From: Streptomyces sp. Ag109_O5-1
Lineage (GTDB): Bacteria; Actinomycetota; Actinomycetes; Streptomycetales; Streptomycetaceae
Length of the DNA: 64,000 nucleotides
Reading direction: 5' to 3'
Assembly: GCF_003814875.1 (NCBI RefSeq)
Contig: NZ_RKQF01000001.1
Location: 992,001 to 1,056,000 of the forward strand
The translations under genes were made by a program, and so were the position numbers. Positions 40,815-50,033 of this stretch are shown here, piece after piece. The notes under the pieces are model-generated. The model did no database searches. It was not told the DNA's origin and was given only the letters and a program-made list of their open reading frames with translations. The first letter of the stretch is position 1. Each line of letters opens with the position of its first letter.

Positions 40815-42167
40815 ATGGCCACGACCACCGCCCCCGTCCATCCCGTCGACGAGGTCCCACCCGTACGGCAGTTGGCCGCCTTCGGTCTGCAGCACGTGCT
40901 CGCGATGTACGCGGGTGCCGTCGCCGTCCCGCTGATCGTGGGCGGCGCGATGAAGCTGTCGCCGGCCGACCTGGCGTATCTGATCACCGCCGACCTGCTG
41001 GTGTGCGGCATCGCGACGCTGATCCAGTGCGTCGGCTTCTGGCGCTTCGGCGTCCGGCTGCCGATCATGCAGGGCTGTACGTTCGCGGCGGTGTCGCCGA
41101 TGGTCCTCATCGGTACGACGGGCGGCGGACTGCCCGCGATCTACGGCTCGGTGATCGTCGCGGGCCTGGCGATCATGCTGCTCGCACCCGTCTTCGGCAG
41201 ACTGCTGCGCTTCTTCCCGCCCCTGGTCACCGGCACGGTGATCCTGATCATCGGGGTCTCGCTGCTGCCGGTCGCGGGCAACTGGGCAGCGGGCGGCGTC
41301 GGTTCGAAGGACTTCGGGGAGCCGAAGAACCTGGCGCTGGCCGCCTTCGTGCTGGCGGTGGTGATCGGCGTGCAGCGGTTCGCGCCCGCCTACCTCGCCC
41401 GGATCGCGGTCCTGATCGGTATCGCGGTGGGCCTCGCGGTCGCGGTGCCCTTCGGGTTCACCGACTTCAGCGGGGTCGGGGATGCCGACTGGCTGGGCGT
41501 CAGCACGCCGTTCCACTTCGGGACGCCGACGTTCAGGGCGTCGGCGATCGTGTCCATGCTGGTGGTGGCGCTGGTGACGATGACCGAGACGACGGGTGAC
41601 CTGATCGCGGTCGGCGAGATGACCGGCCGGAAGGTCGAGCCGCGTTCCCTCTCCGACGGTCTGCGCGCCGACGGCCTCTCGACCGTCCTGGGAGGCGTCT
41701 TCAACACCTTCCCGTACACGGCGTACGCGCAGAACGTGGGCCTGGTCGGCATGACCCGGGTGCGCAGCCGCTGGGTGGTCGCGACGGCCGGCGGCATCCT
41801 GGTGCTCCTGGGCCTGCTGCCCAAGCTGGGCGCGGTGGTCGCGGCGGTCCCGGCTCCGGTGCTGGGCGGCGCGGGCCTGGTGATGTTCGGAACGGTCGCG
41901 GCGAGCGGCCTGCGCACGCTCGCGACCGTCGACTTCAAGGGCAACAACAACCTGACGGTGGTGGCCGTCTCGGTGGCGGTCGGTGTGCTGCCGGTGGGCG
42001 TGCCGACGGTCTACGCGAAGTTCCCGGACTGGTTCCAGACGGTGATGAACAGCGGGATCAGCGCGGGCTGTCTGACGGCCGTCGTGCTCAACCTGCTCTT
42101 CAACCACTTCCCCGCGAAGGCGGGTCCAGCCCCGGAGAGCGTGCCGACCGGGGCCGAGCCCGCCTAG
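40815..42167 (+). CDS. NCS2 nucleobase:cation symporter (xanthine/uracil permease family)
   Basis: A 450-residue membrane protein of the NCS2 family with about 12-14 helices. The opening VRQLAAFGLQHVLAMYAGAVAVPL and the later TETTGDLIAVGEMTG (a substrate-binding Glu region) and NVGLVGMTRVRSR are characteristic. It imports a nucleobase, most likely xanthine or uric acid, with a proton. GGAG is near ATG 40815. The upstream 17-bp dyad suggests IclR-type control together with DUF6986 at 19.7 kb. Confidence 0.92.
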   Translation: MATTTAPVHPVDEVPPVRQLAAFGLQHVLAMYAGAVAVPLIVGGAMKLSPADLAYLITADLLVCGIATLIQCVGFWRFGVRLPIMQGCTFAAVSPMVLIGTTGGGLPAIYGSVIVAGLAIMLLAPVFGRLLRFFPPLVTGTVILIIGVSLLPVAGNWAAGGVGSKDFGEPKNLALAAFVLAVVIGVQRFAPAYLARIAVLIGIAVGLAVAVPFGFTDFSGVGDADWLGVSTPFHFGTPTFRASAIVSMLVVALVTMTETTGDLIAVGEMTGRKVEPRSLSDGLRADGLSTVLGGVFNTFPYTAYAQNVGLVGMTRVRSRWVVATAGGILVLLGLLPKLGAVVAAVPAPVLGGAGLVMFGTVAASGLRTLATVDFKGNNNLTVVAVSVAVGVLPVGVPTVYAKFPDWFQTVMNSGISAGCLTAVVLNLLFNHFPAKAGPAPESVPTGAEPA

Positions 42168-42204
42168 CCCGCTTCTCCCGCTTCTCCCGCTTCGTTCACT
42201 TCGC

Positions 42205-43527
42205 TCACTTCTCTCCGAACAGGTCCGTCGGCACCGCCGCCGCCAGCGCCCCGTACCCGGTCGGGTTGAGGTGCAGCCAGTCCCCCACCTGGAGACCGGC
42301 CTGCAGCCTGCTCGGCTCGGCCGGATCCCGTACCACCCGGTCGAAGTCGATCACCGCGTCGAAGTGGCCGGGCCCGCGGATCCAGGCGTTGACCCGCTGC
42401 CGGGCCGCCTCCCGCACGCCCGCGCCGTCGGCGTAGGCGTTGCCGCCGAAGGGCAGCAGGGTGGCGCCGTAGACGCGGATGCCCTGGGCGTGGGCGCGGA
42501 CGACGATCTGCTGGTAGGCGGCGATCAGGTCGTCGGCGACGGCGCGCTGGGCGTCCGGGGTGGCGGCGGCGGTGCCGATGTCGTTGACGCCCTCGAAGAC
42601 GATCAGCCAGGAGACTCCGCTCCGGGAGAGGACGTCCCGGTCGAGGCGGGCCAGGACGTTCGGGCCGAGACCGTCGTTGAGGACCCGGTTGCCGCCGGCC
42701 GCCTGGTTGAGGACCGCGATGCCGGAGGTGGCCCGGCGGGACTGCAGACGGTCGAAGAACTGGTCGGGCCAGCGGTCGTTGCCGTTGGTCGTGGAACCCC
42801 GGCCGTCGGTGAGGGAGTCGCCGAGCACGGCCACGGCCCGGGTCTCGGCCGGGGCGAACACCTCGACGTCGCTCAGCAGGTACCAGTGGTCGACATGGGT
42901 GGCACCCGCGAGGTCCGGGTCCTCGGTGTGGTCGCCGTTGACGAGGTACGACGTGGTGCGCGAGCCCGGGTGCGAGGTGAGCGCCAGATCTGGCTGGCCC
43001 TGGGCGGTGTACGCCGTGACGGTGAGGTTGGAGCCGGGGGCCAGCTCGAAGTCCACGGGATCGGACACGACCTGGGCGCCGACGGGGACGAGGGTCGCGG
43101 CCCGCCCCGAGAAGGTCACCCGGTGCAGGCTGCCGGGGACGATCGCGCCGGCGCCCGCCCGTCCGCCCTCCGGTTGCGCCACGGTCACCGAGGTGAGCGG
43201 GAGCGGGGCGTCGCCGTAGGCGTTGGAGAAGCGCAGCCTCAGACGATGACCGCCGGTGGTCACCCGGACGGTCTGGCGCAGCGTGGTGTCGGCGAGGACC
43301 GACTTCTCCCCCGTGAAGGGTGCGGGCGGCAGATTGCCGACCTCGGTGAGCTGGGGCATTCCGGTCCAGGTGTTCACCCAGTGACGGCCCTGGGCGGTGT
43401 GTGCGGTGCCCTGCCCCGGACCGCGGACCAGCGCGGTGAGGGCCGTCGCGGTCACCACCAGGGTGAGAACGAGGACACAGGTGCCGAGGAGCGTGGCGAG
43501 CTGCGTTCGGCTGGGCTGCGGCTTCAC
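42205..43527 (-). CDS. Membrane-anchored SGNH/GDSL hydrolase
   Basis: A 440-residue protein with an N-terminal membrane helix (about 10-33) and an outside domain. A beta-rich N-terminal part precedes the SGNH hydrolase: AVLGDSLTDG (Ser), GGNRVLND (Gly), FEGVNDIG (Asn) and DWLHLNPTGY (Asp-His). It probably removes acyl groups from a surface polysaccharide or lipid. The start is GTG 43527, since GGAGG sits only 4 nt before it. Divergent from the pectate lyase, sharing a region with two LacI-type palindromes. Confidence 0.88.
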   Translation of the reverse strand: MKPQPSRTQLATLLGTCVLVLTLVVTATALTALVRGPGQGTAHTAQGRHWVNTWTGMPQLTEVGNLPPAPFTGEKSVLADTTLRQTVRVTTGGHRLRLRFSNAYGDAPLPLTSVTVAQPEGGRAGAGAIVPGSLHRVTFSGRAATLVPVGAQVVSDPVDFELAPGSNLTVTAYTAQGQPDLALTSHPGSRTTSYLVNGDHTEDPDLAGATHVDHWYLLSDVEVFAPAETRAVAVLGDSLTDGRGSTTNGNDRWPDQFFDRLQSRRATSGIAVLNQAAGGNRVLNDGLGPNVLARLDRDVLSRSGVSWLIVFEGVNDIGTAAATPDAQRAVADDLIAAYQQIVVRAHAQGIRVYGATLLPFGGNAYADGAGVREAARQRVNAWIRGPGHFDAVIDFDRVVRDPAEPSRLQAGLQVGDWLHLNPTGYGALAAAVPTDLFGEK

Positions 43528-43858
43528 GGGGCCTCCTGACAAAGGGCGGCGGCGGAGTCGTGGTCAGGCGCCGGCCGGTTCATCGTGGCATGGACATGGC
43601 TTGCATGGAAGCGCTCCCACGGCACTTCGAGAGCCCCATGGAGCCTCGCCCGGCGACCGGAACGGATCCTGTGCGGGGCATTGACTAGAAAGCGCTTTCA
43701 CCCTACGTTCCGTTCAGCACCGTGACCGAGGGACTCGAAGGCGGGCCCATTCGGGCAGATGCTCGCACCAGGCGTTCACATAGCCGCATCTTGTTCACGG
43801 ATTCGACCAACCGATGGACGCCGGAACGACCCCCCACTCGAAAGAAGGCATACGGGAC
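43528..43858. promoter_or_regulatory. 331-bp SGNH/pectate lyase intergenic region with two GC-centred palindromes
   Basis: TGGAAGCGCTCCCA (43606-43619) differs by one base from the CebR-box consensus TGGGAGCGCTCCCA. GAAAGCGCTTTC (43688-43699) is a perfect palindrome with the same GCGC centre. Both fit LacI-family repressors that control polysaccharide genes. The rest shows no open frame. Confidence 0.7.
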
Positions 43859-44635
43859 ATGACTTCACGAGCACTGATGGGCGGACTGGCCGCCCTGGGG
43901 CTTTCAATTGGCATGATCATGACCAACGGGGCTCCGGCGGACGCGGCCACCTGGCCGACCGCCAGCGGCAGCCAGGCCGTCACCGCGACCATCAAACTGT
44001 CGGGCACCAAGGACTACGGGATGTTGCGCCTGTACGGCAGCGGTGACCTGGGCACCAGCGGCCAGAGCGAGGACCAGGACCCGATCCTCGACCTGGCGGC
44101 CGGCACGGTCCTGAAGAACGTCATCATCGGCGCCCCCGCCGCGGACGGCATCCACTGCGAGGGCAGCTGCACCCTGCAGAACGTGTGGTGGGAGGACGTC
44201 GGCGAGGACGCGGCGACGTTCAAGGGCTCCTCGTCGTCCAACGTGTACACCGTCTCCGGCGGCGGCGCGAAGGAGGCCAGCGACAAGGTCTTCCAGTTCA
44301 ACGGCGCCGGCACGCTCAATGTGTCCGGCTTCGCGGTGCAGACCTTCGGCAAGCTGGTCCGCTCGTGCGGCAACTGCAAGACGCAGTACAAGCGCACGAT
44401 CAACCTCAACACCGTCGAGGCGACCTACAAGGGCAGCGCACTGGTCGGCATCAACACCAACTACGGCGACAGCGCGACGCTGAAGAACATCACGATCGTC
44501 GGGGACAGCAGCAAGAAGCTCGTGCCGTGCCAGAAGTACATCGGCAACAACACGGGGGCGGAGCCCACGACGAACGGCTCCGGCGCGGACGGGACCTACT
44601 GCAAGTACTCCAGCTCGGACATCACCTACAAGTGA
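43859..44635 (+). CDS. Secreted pectate lyase (PL3)
   Basis: A 258-residue secreted enzyme. The signal peptide ends near ADAATWP (~30). Its beta-helix carries the PL3 block ADGIHCEGSCTLQNVWWEDVGEDAATFKG, with the acidic calcium-binding residues, and SCGNCKTQYKR. It cleaves polygalacturonate by beta-elimination outside the cell. The start at ATG 43859 is set by a short tail before the signal peptide; GAAGG lies about 11 nt upstream. LacI-type palindromes precede it; a hairpin terminator follows. Confidence 0.92.
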   Translation: MTSRALMGGLAALGLSIGMIMTNGAPADAATWPTASGSQAVTATIKLSGTKDYGMLRLYGSGDLGTSGQSEDQDPILDLAAGTVLKNVIIGAPAADGIHCEGSCTLQNVWWEDVGEDAATFKGSSSSNVYTVSGGGAKEASDKVFQFNGAGTLNVSGFAVQTFGKLVRSCGNCKTQYKRTINLNTVEATYKGSALVGINTNYGDSATLKNITIVGDSSKKLVPCQKYIGNNTGAEPTTNGSGADGTYCKYSSSDITYK

Positions 44636-44648
44636 GCCGGGACCGGCG

Positions 44649-44677
44649 GGGCCGTCACCTCCACGGGGTGGCGGCCC
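44649..44677. terminator. Terminator of pectate lyase
   Basis: GGGCCGTCACC (44649-44659) pairs with GGTGGCGGCCC (44667-44677) with one G-U pair and a 7-nt loop, 13 bases after the stop. Confidence 0.8.
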
Positions 44678-44817
44678 GGCATCGGCCCGCGTTCCGGCCG
44701 GCCCACTACGAGGCGGCAACGAGCCCACAACGGGTGGGCGGCGAAGCCGCCGCCCCGCGCCCTTCGTCCCTAGCATCCGGGGCAGGGGCCCACGCGCGCC
44801 CCGGACGGGGGCTGGGC

Positions 44818-45357
44818 ATGCGGTCGATCACTTCACTCACTTCGCGGCCGTCGTTCCGGCGCCTCGCCGGCGCCGCCGCGGTCGTTACGGCCCTGGGCAC
44901 GGCCTCGGGGTGCACGGTTCCGATCGACGCCGTCGCCGGCATCTCCGTGACCACCGACGGCCATCTGCTCGGCGTCATGATGGTCTGCGGACATCGGATC
45001 GACGGCGCGACCCTGTACGTCGACAGCGATGACATGGACAAGGAGGTGACGGTCGGTTCATGGACCGCCGACCGCTCCCTCAAGACCGGTGTCACGACCT
45101 GGACTCTCGACACTCCCGCGGCCGGCTGGACCGCGACCAGACCCCTCGCTCCGCTCAAGGCCGGGACCACGTACAGCCTGTACGGCTGGACCAAGGACAA
45201 CTCCTGGTCGTCGGGCGACGTCACCTTCACTCCGCGCGACCGGAACCGGCTCGCCCCGGGAAAGGTCCGCTACGACACGTTCTCCGAAAACGGTGACGAG
45301 CACGAAGTCACCGTCCCCATGGCGGAGTTCAAGGCCAAGGCCTGCAAGGACGTGTGA
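44818..45357 (+). CDS. Predicted lipoprotein, 179 aa
   Basis: An N-terminal signal sequence ends in ALGTASGCTVP, a lipobox with Cys at about residue 32. The mature protein has beta-rich sequence with repeated Trp/Thr-rich blocks (GSWTADRSLKTGVTTWTLDTPAAGW, YGWTKDNSWSSGDVTF). No family could be assigned. It is downstream of the pectate lyase but separated by its terminator. Probably an anchored extracellular binding protein. Confidence 0.68.
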   Translation: MRSITSLTSRPSFRRLAGAAAVVTALGTASGCTVPIDAVAGISVTTDGHLLGVMMVCGHRIDGATLYVDSDDMDKEVTVGSWTADRSLKTGVTTWTLDTPAAGWTATRPLAPLKAGTTYSLYGWTKDNSWSSGDVTFTPRDRNRLAPGKVRYDTFSENGDEHEVTVPMAEFKAKACKDV

Positions 45358-45411
45358 CACCGCGAAGGCTCCGGTGAAAGGCTGGCGCTCCCGTTCCCGG
45401 AAGACAGGCGC

Positions 45412-46158
45412 TCACCCTTCGCCGGCTCCACCCAGTTGCGCCCGGTAACCCGCGTACGCGGCGCGCAGTTCGTCGCCCGGCCAGTCAGGCGGCAGGAGTT
45501 CCGGCGGCAGGACGGGGTCGGCCAGCAGATGGCGTACGGCCGCCGCGAAGACGGTGAGACGGTCGGCCGCGAGGCGGGATTCGGCCGCCCGGGTCAGCAG
45601 GGCGCGGGCGGTGGCGGACCAGGCGGTCAACGGCCAGAGGGCGGCGGCCAGTTCGGGTGCGGGGCGGTCCGGGCGGGCCGTGTAGGACTGGGCGAGGTCC
45701 GTCAGGCCGGCGGGGAGCGGGCGGGTCAGGTTCGCCGGGCGGAGCCAGACGCCCTCGCGGAGTTCGGCGAGGCGGAGGGCGGTCAGGCGGGTGCGCAGGT
45801 CGGCCCGTTCGGCGGGGCCGCGGCCCGTCGCCGTGATGACCAGCATCTCCCAGTCGCCGTGCCACGCGCGGGTGCACGGTCGTACCGCCTCGTCCTGGCG
45901 GCGCTGGCGGGCCAGCAGCCGGTCACTGAGGCCGTAGACGGCGTCGTCGGTGCGGCGGAGGTCGCCGGACGCCGTCATACGGCTGAGCGCGGCCCGGAGC
46001 GTGGAGCCGCCGACCCCGAAGGGCTCGACGAGCCGGATCAGGTCCTTCACCGGAAGCTCCGGCGGATGCGTGCCCAGCAGCAGGCTCAGCACGACCGACC
46101 GGGCGGACAGTGGCCGCAGGTCGACGTCGGCGGGCTCGGCGGACACGTTCATGCGCAT
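45412..46158 (-). CDS. PaaX-family transcriptional regulator
   Basis: A 248-residue protein with a winged helix of the PaaX type (SARSVVLSLLLGTHPPELPVKDLIRLVEPFGVGGSTLRAALSRMTASGDLRRTDDAVYGLSDR). PaaX represses phenylacetate genes in many bacteria; here it sits divergent from an AidB-like acyl-CoA dehydrogenase. ATG 46158 is chosen because TACAGT lies 8 nt before it (leaderless) and a 15-bp dyad at 46162-46176 overlaps the upstream GTG. The dyad would make it self-repressing. Ligand probably an acyl-CoA thioester. Confidence 0.85.
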   Translation of the reverse strand: MRMNVSAEPADVDLRPLSARSVVLSLLLGTHPPELPVKDLIRLVEPFGVGGSTLRAALSRMTASGDLRRTDDAVYGLSDRLLARQRRQDEAVRPCTRAWHGDWEMLVITATGRGPAERADLRTRLTALRLAELREGVWLRPANLTRPLPAGLTDLAQSYTARPDRPAPELAAALWPLTAWSATARALLTRAAESRLAADRLTVFAAAVRHLLADPVLPPELLPPDWPGDELRAAYAGYRAQLGGAGEG

Positions 46159-46161
46159 GGT

Positions 46162-46176
46162 CACGTACTGTACGTG
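46162..46176. promoter_or_regulatory. Operator between PaaX and AidB-like genes
   Basis: CACGTAC-T-GTACGTG is a perfect 15-bp dyad, and GCAATATTGC (46189-46198) is a second, 10-bp palindrome. They lie between the two divergent genes. Confidence 0.7.
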
Positions 46177-46229
46177 CGGGTCGGTATTGCAATATTGCTG
46201 CGGCCGTACGAAGAGTGCAACATGGGAGC

Positions 46230-47891
46230 ATGGACTCCACCGTCGCGCTTCCGCAGCCGCAGTACGCCACCCACGAGGTCACCAATCAGGCGCCGCCGCT
46301 CGCCCCCTACGACGCCTCCGACGACCCGGCCCTGCTCGAAGGGCTGCGCCGGGAGGGGGCCGAGTGGGCCGAGGAGGGCATCCGGCGGCTCGGGGCGCGG
46401 GCCGGGAGCGCGGAGGCGCAGGAGTGGGGCGAGCTGGCCAACCGGCACGAGCCCGAGCTGCGGACGCACGACCGGTACGGCAACCGGGTCGACGAGGTCG
46501 ACTTCCACCCCAGCTGGCACCACCTGATGCGGGTGGCGGTCGCCGAGGGACTGGCGGGGGCGCCCTGGACGGACGACAGGCCCGGTGCCCATGTCGCGCG
46601 GACGGCGGGCGGGCTGGTGTGGGGACACACCGAATCCGGCCATGGCTGCCCCACGTCGATGACATACGCGGCCGTCCCCGCGCTGCGCGCCCAGCCGGAG
46701 CTCGCCAAGGTGTACGAACCACTGCTGACCAGCAGGGTCTACGAGCCCGGGTTGCGAGTTCCGGCCGAGAAGCCCGGGCTGCTCGCCGGGATGGGCATGA
46801 CCGAGAAGCAGGGCGGTTCGGACGTGCGGACGAACACGACGGCCGCCACGCCCACCGCCGAGCCCGGCGTCTACACCCTGCGCGGGCACAAGTGGTTCAC
46901 CTCGGCGCCGATGTGCGACGTCTTCCTGGTGCTCGCGCAGGCTCCGGGCGGACTGTCGTGCTTCCTCGTCCCGCGTGTGCTGCCGGACGGCAGCCGTAAT
47001 GCGTTCCGCATCCAGCGGCTGAAGGACAAGCTCGGCAACCGGTCGAACGCGTCCTCCGAGCCCGAGTTCGACGGGACCGTGGCCTGGCTGGTCGGCCCGG
47101 AGGGGCGGGGTGTGAAGACCATCATCGAGATGGTCAACTGCACCCGGCTGGACTGTGTGATGAACTCGGCGACCCTGATGCGCAAGACGCTGGTCGAGGC
47201 CGGTCATCATGTGCGCCATCGCAGCGCGTTCGGCGCCCGGCTGGTCGACCAGCCGCTGATGCGCAACGTCCTGGCCGATCTCGCGCTGGAGTCGGAGGCC
47301 GCGACCACGCTCACACTGCGGCTGGCCGGGGCGGCCGACCGCGCGGTGCGCGGGGACGAGCAGGAGCGGGCCTTCAGGCGGATCGCGACCGCGGTGGGCA
47401 AGTACTGGGTCACCAAGCGCGGGCCCGCCTTCACCGCGGAGGCCCTGGAGTGCCTGGGCGGCAACGGGTACGTCGAGGACTCCGGTATGCCCCGCCACTA
47501 CCGTGAGGCGCCACTGCTGTCGATCTGGGAGGGCTCGGGGAACGTCAACGCGCTCGATGTGCTGCGTGCGCTCGCCCGGGAACCCGGCGCCGCCGACGCC
47601 CTGTTCGGCGAACTCGCGCTCGCGCGCGGGGCGCACGCCCGGCTGGACGCCACCGTGACCGGGCTCAGGAGCGAGCTGGCCGAGGCCGACCAGGTGAGCG
47701 CCCGGCGGCTGGTCGAGCGGATGGCGCTGGCGCTTCAGGCCTCGCTGCTGGTCCGGTACGCCCCGGCCGCCGTCGCCGACGCCTTCTGCGCGACCCGGCT
47801 CGGCGGCGACTGGGGGCACGCGTTCGGCACGCTGCCCGCCGGCACCGGGCTCGACGCGATCCTGGAGCGGGCGCTGCCTGGCGGGAATTGA
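46230..47891 (+). CDS. AidB-like acyl-CoA dehydrogenase
   Basis: A 553-residue enzyme of the acyl-CoA dehydrogenase family, larger than the usual ~390, as in AidB. It has an AidB-type N-terminal extension (VTNQAPPLAPYDASDDPALLEGLRREG) and the FAD/CoA core with MTEKQGGSDVRTNTT (flavin-binding) and ECLGGNGYVEDSGMPRHYREAPLLSIWEGSGNVNALDVLRAL with the catalytic Glu. E. coli AidB protects DNA from alkylation and has isovaleryl-CoA dehydrogenase activity. Likely regulated by the divergent PaaX. It would deliver electrons to EtfAB. Confidence 0.88.
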   Translation: MDSTVALPQPQYATHEVTNQAPPLAPYDASDDPALLEGLRREGAEWAEEGIRRLGARAGSAEAQEWGELANRHEPELRTHDRYGNRVDEVDFHPSWHHLMRVAVAEGLAGAPWTDDRPGAHVARTAGGLVWGHTESGHGCPTSMTYAAVPALRAQPELAKVYEPLLTSRVYEPGLRVPAEKPGLLAGMGMTEKQGGSDVRTNTTAATPTAEPGVYTLRGHKWFTSAPMCDVFLVLAQAPGGLSCFLVPRVLPDGSRNAFRIQRLKDKLGNRSNASSEPEFDGTVAWLVGPEGRGVKTIIEMVNCTRLDCVMNSATLMRKTLVEAGHHVRHRSAFGARLVDQPLMRNVLADLALESEAATTLTLRLAGAADRAVRGDEQERAFRRIATAVGKYWVTKRGPAFTAEALECLGGNGYVEDSGMPRHYREAPLLSIWEGSGNVNALDVLRALAREPGAADALFGELALARGAHARLDATVTGLRSELAEADQVSARRLVERMALALQASLLVRYAPAAVADAFCATRLGGDWGHAFGTLPAGTGLDAILERALPGGN

Positions 47892-48018
47892 TCCCTCCCG
47901 GGGCCGCGCCTGCCGGTGACCGCCGGCGGATCGCACACGGTCGCCGTCCGATTCCGCATTGTTGTCAGTGCCATGGTGAAGACTCCGGAACAGGTGGTAC
48001 TCGCCTGGGGAGGACAAC

Positions 48019-49998
48019 GTGTTCACGGGGATCGACGAGGTCGACTGGGCCTCGCTGCGGCACGCTCACGGCAGCGCGGCGGACGTACCCGGTCTGCTGC
48101 GGGGACTCGCTTCGGCGGACGCGGCCGAACGGGAGGTCGCGCTCGACGAGTTGTACGGCTCGGTGCACCACCAGGGGAATGTGTACGACTCGACGCTGGC
48201 CTGCGTCCCGTTCCTGTTCGCGCTGGCGTCCCGTACGGAGGTGCAGGACCGGGCCGCCGTGGTCGAACTGCTGGTCAGCATCGGCGCGGAGAGTGCGGGT
48301 CCCCTGGCGCGGGCCGCCGTTCGCGCGGGTGCCGAGGCGTTCGTACCGCTGGCCGACGACGCGTGCCCCGGGGTGCGGCGGGCGGCGGCCGGGGCGCTGG
48401 TCCGGTTCCTCGACGAACCGGCCCGCGTGCTGGAGGTGTTGCGCCGGCGCATCGCGGTCGAGCGTGACGAGCGGGTGCTGCCTGCCCTGACCGCGGCCCT
48501 CGGCCTTTTCGTACAGGACCGTCCGGCTCAGGCGGCGGGGGCGGTGGACCTGCTGGCCGCGCAGAGCGAGCCGCCGTACGCCCCGGGGATTCGGCTCGCC
48601 GCGCTCGGTCAGCTGGCCCTCTGTGCGCCGGAGCGGCTGCCCGACGACCTGGTGCCGACGGTGATCCGGCTGCTCAGGGACCGGTCCGGGCGGCGCGCCG
48701 CGGGTCCGGACCGGACCGACGCGGACACCCTCGTCGGCCGGATACGGCGGCTGCGGCCGTCGGACGAGGAGGGTTCGTATCTGCTGCGCACCCTGCACCG
48801 GGCGCTGGACGACCGGGTGACCGACCGGATCGCCCTGCTCGTGGGCCAGTTGAACAGCCCGGACGCGATGGACCGCTGCAACGCCGTGTGGATGTCGGCG
48901 GGGCTGTTCCGTGAGTGGCGGGCGGACTTCAGCGCGCCCGTCGCCCTGATCGGCGCTCAACTGTGCTGCGAAGAGGACCGGTTGCGCGACGCGGCGGTCT
49001 CGGTGCTCGCGGAGCTGTTCGGGGTGGCCGCGCCCGCCGCCGACGAGTTGCACGCGCTGGTGATCGCCCGGCCCGACCTGTGGGTGCACGCCTGGGAGCG
49101 CGGCAGACCCTCGCTGGGCGGCCCGCTCAAGGCGCTTGCCAGAAGCGGTGACCGGCGCGCGGTGCCGGTCCTGGCCCAGTTGCTGGCGGGGTCGGTGGTG
49201 CCCGGCGGCCTGGGCTTCGAGGTGGTCCGGCTGGGCCGGGCGGCCGCCCCGCTCGCCCCCGCGCTGCGGCGTCGACTCGGCCGGGTCCCGCTGGACTCGC
49301 CGGAGGCCGCCGAACTCGCCGCTCCGCTGCTGACGGCGCTCACCGCGCTCCAGGACACCGCGGCGGTGCCCGAGGTGCTGCGGCTGCTGCGCGGCGCACC
49401 GGCCGGGCTGGGCGCCCGGGACGCCCTCGTCGGGCAGGCGGTACGCACGCTCGACGCTCTGGGGACGGCCGCCCGGGCGGCGGCGCCGGTCCTGCGCCGG
49501 CTCCTGGACACCCGGCACGCGGCCGTGGCGGCGGGGGCCCTGTGGTCCGCGGAGGGTGACGTGGACGTCGTACTGCCGGTGCTGATACGGGAGTTGACGC
49601 TCGGCCGCAGCCGCAGTGCCCGGACGGCGGCCGAACAGCTGGGGCGGCTGGGAGCCGCCGCGCGGGACGCGCTGCCCGCGCTGCACGAGCTGGCCGGATC
49701 GGGCAGGGTGTGGGAACGGGTCGCGGCGGCACAGGCGTTGTGGCGGATCGAGGGCGATCCGGAGCCCGTGCTGCCGGTGTTCCGGTCCGCCTGGTCGCAG
49801 AACCCGTACACGCGCGGCGCGATCGCCGGATACCTGGCCGCACTGGGCCCGGCGGGCGCTGCGCTGCACGACCTGGTGACGGCCGAACTCGCCGCCGCCC
49901 GACGGCACACGGCGCGGCCGGGCGGGTACGGCAGCCACGACATCGCCCAGGACGAGCGGCTGCTCGCCGACTGCCGGACGGCGCTGGCGAGTCGGTGA
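48019..49998 (+). CDS. HEAT-repeat protein
   Basis: A 659-residue protein of the Streptomyces HEAT-repeat type. Numerous helical repeats follow the pattern LRRLLDTRHAAVAAGALWSAEGDVDVVLPVLIREL and the N-terminus has SVHHQGNVYDSTLACVPFLF. HEAT scaffolds bind proteins or phycobilisome-like partners; no enzymatic motif is present. The start is GTG 48019 with GGGGAGG 5 nt before it. No adjacent partner suggests its function. Confidence 0.8.
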   Translation: MFTGIDEVDWASLRHAHGSAADVPGLLRGLASADAAEREVALDELYGSVHHQGNVYDSTLACVPFLFALASRTEVQDRAAVVELLVSIGAESAGPLARAAVRAGAEAFVPLADDACPGVRRAAAGALVRFLDEPARVLEVLRRRIAVERDERVLPALTAALGLFVQDRPAQAAGAVDLLAAQSEPPYAPGIRLAALGQLALCAPERLPDDLVPTVIRLLRDRSGRRAAGPDRTDADTLVGRIRRLRPSDEEGSYLLRTLHRALDDRVTDRIALLVGQLNSPDAMDRCNAVWMSAGLFREWRADFSAPVALIGAQLCCEEDRLRDAAVSVLAELFGVAAPAADELHALVIARPDLWVHAWERGRPSLGGPLKALARSGDRRAVPVLAQLLAGSVVPGGLGFEVVRLGRAAAPLAPALRRRLGRVPLDSPEAAELAAPLLTALTALQDTAAVPEVLRLLRGAPAGLGARDALVGQAVRTLDALGTAARAAAPVLRRLLDTRHAAVAAGALWSAEGDVDVVLPVLIRELTLGRSRSARTAAEQLGRLGAAARDALPALHELAGSGRVWERVAAAQALWRIEGDPEPVLPVFRSAWSQNPYTRGAIAGYLAALGPAGAALHDLVTAELAAARRHTARPGGYGSHDIAQDERLLADCRTALASR

Positions 49999-50033
49999 CC
50001 GTCGAACCGGGCAGCGCCGCCCTCGCCCGGTCG

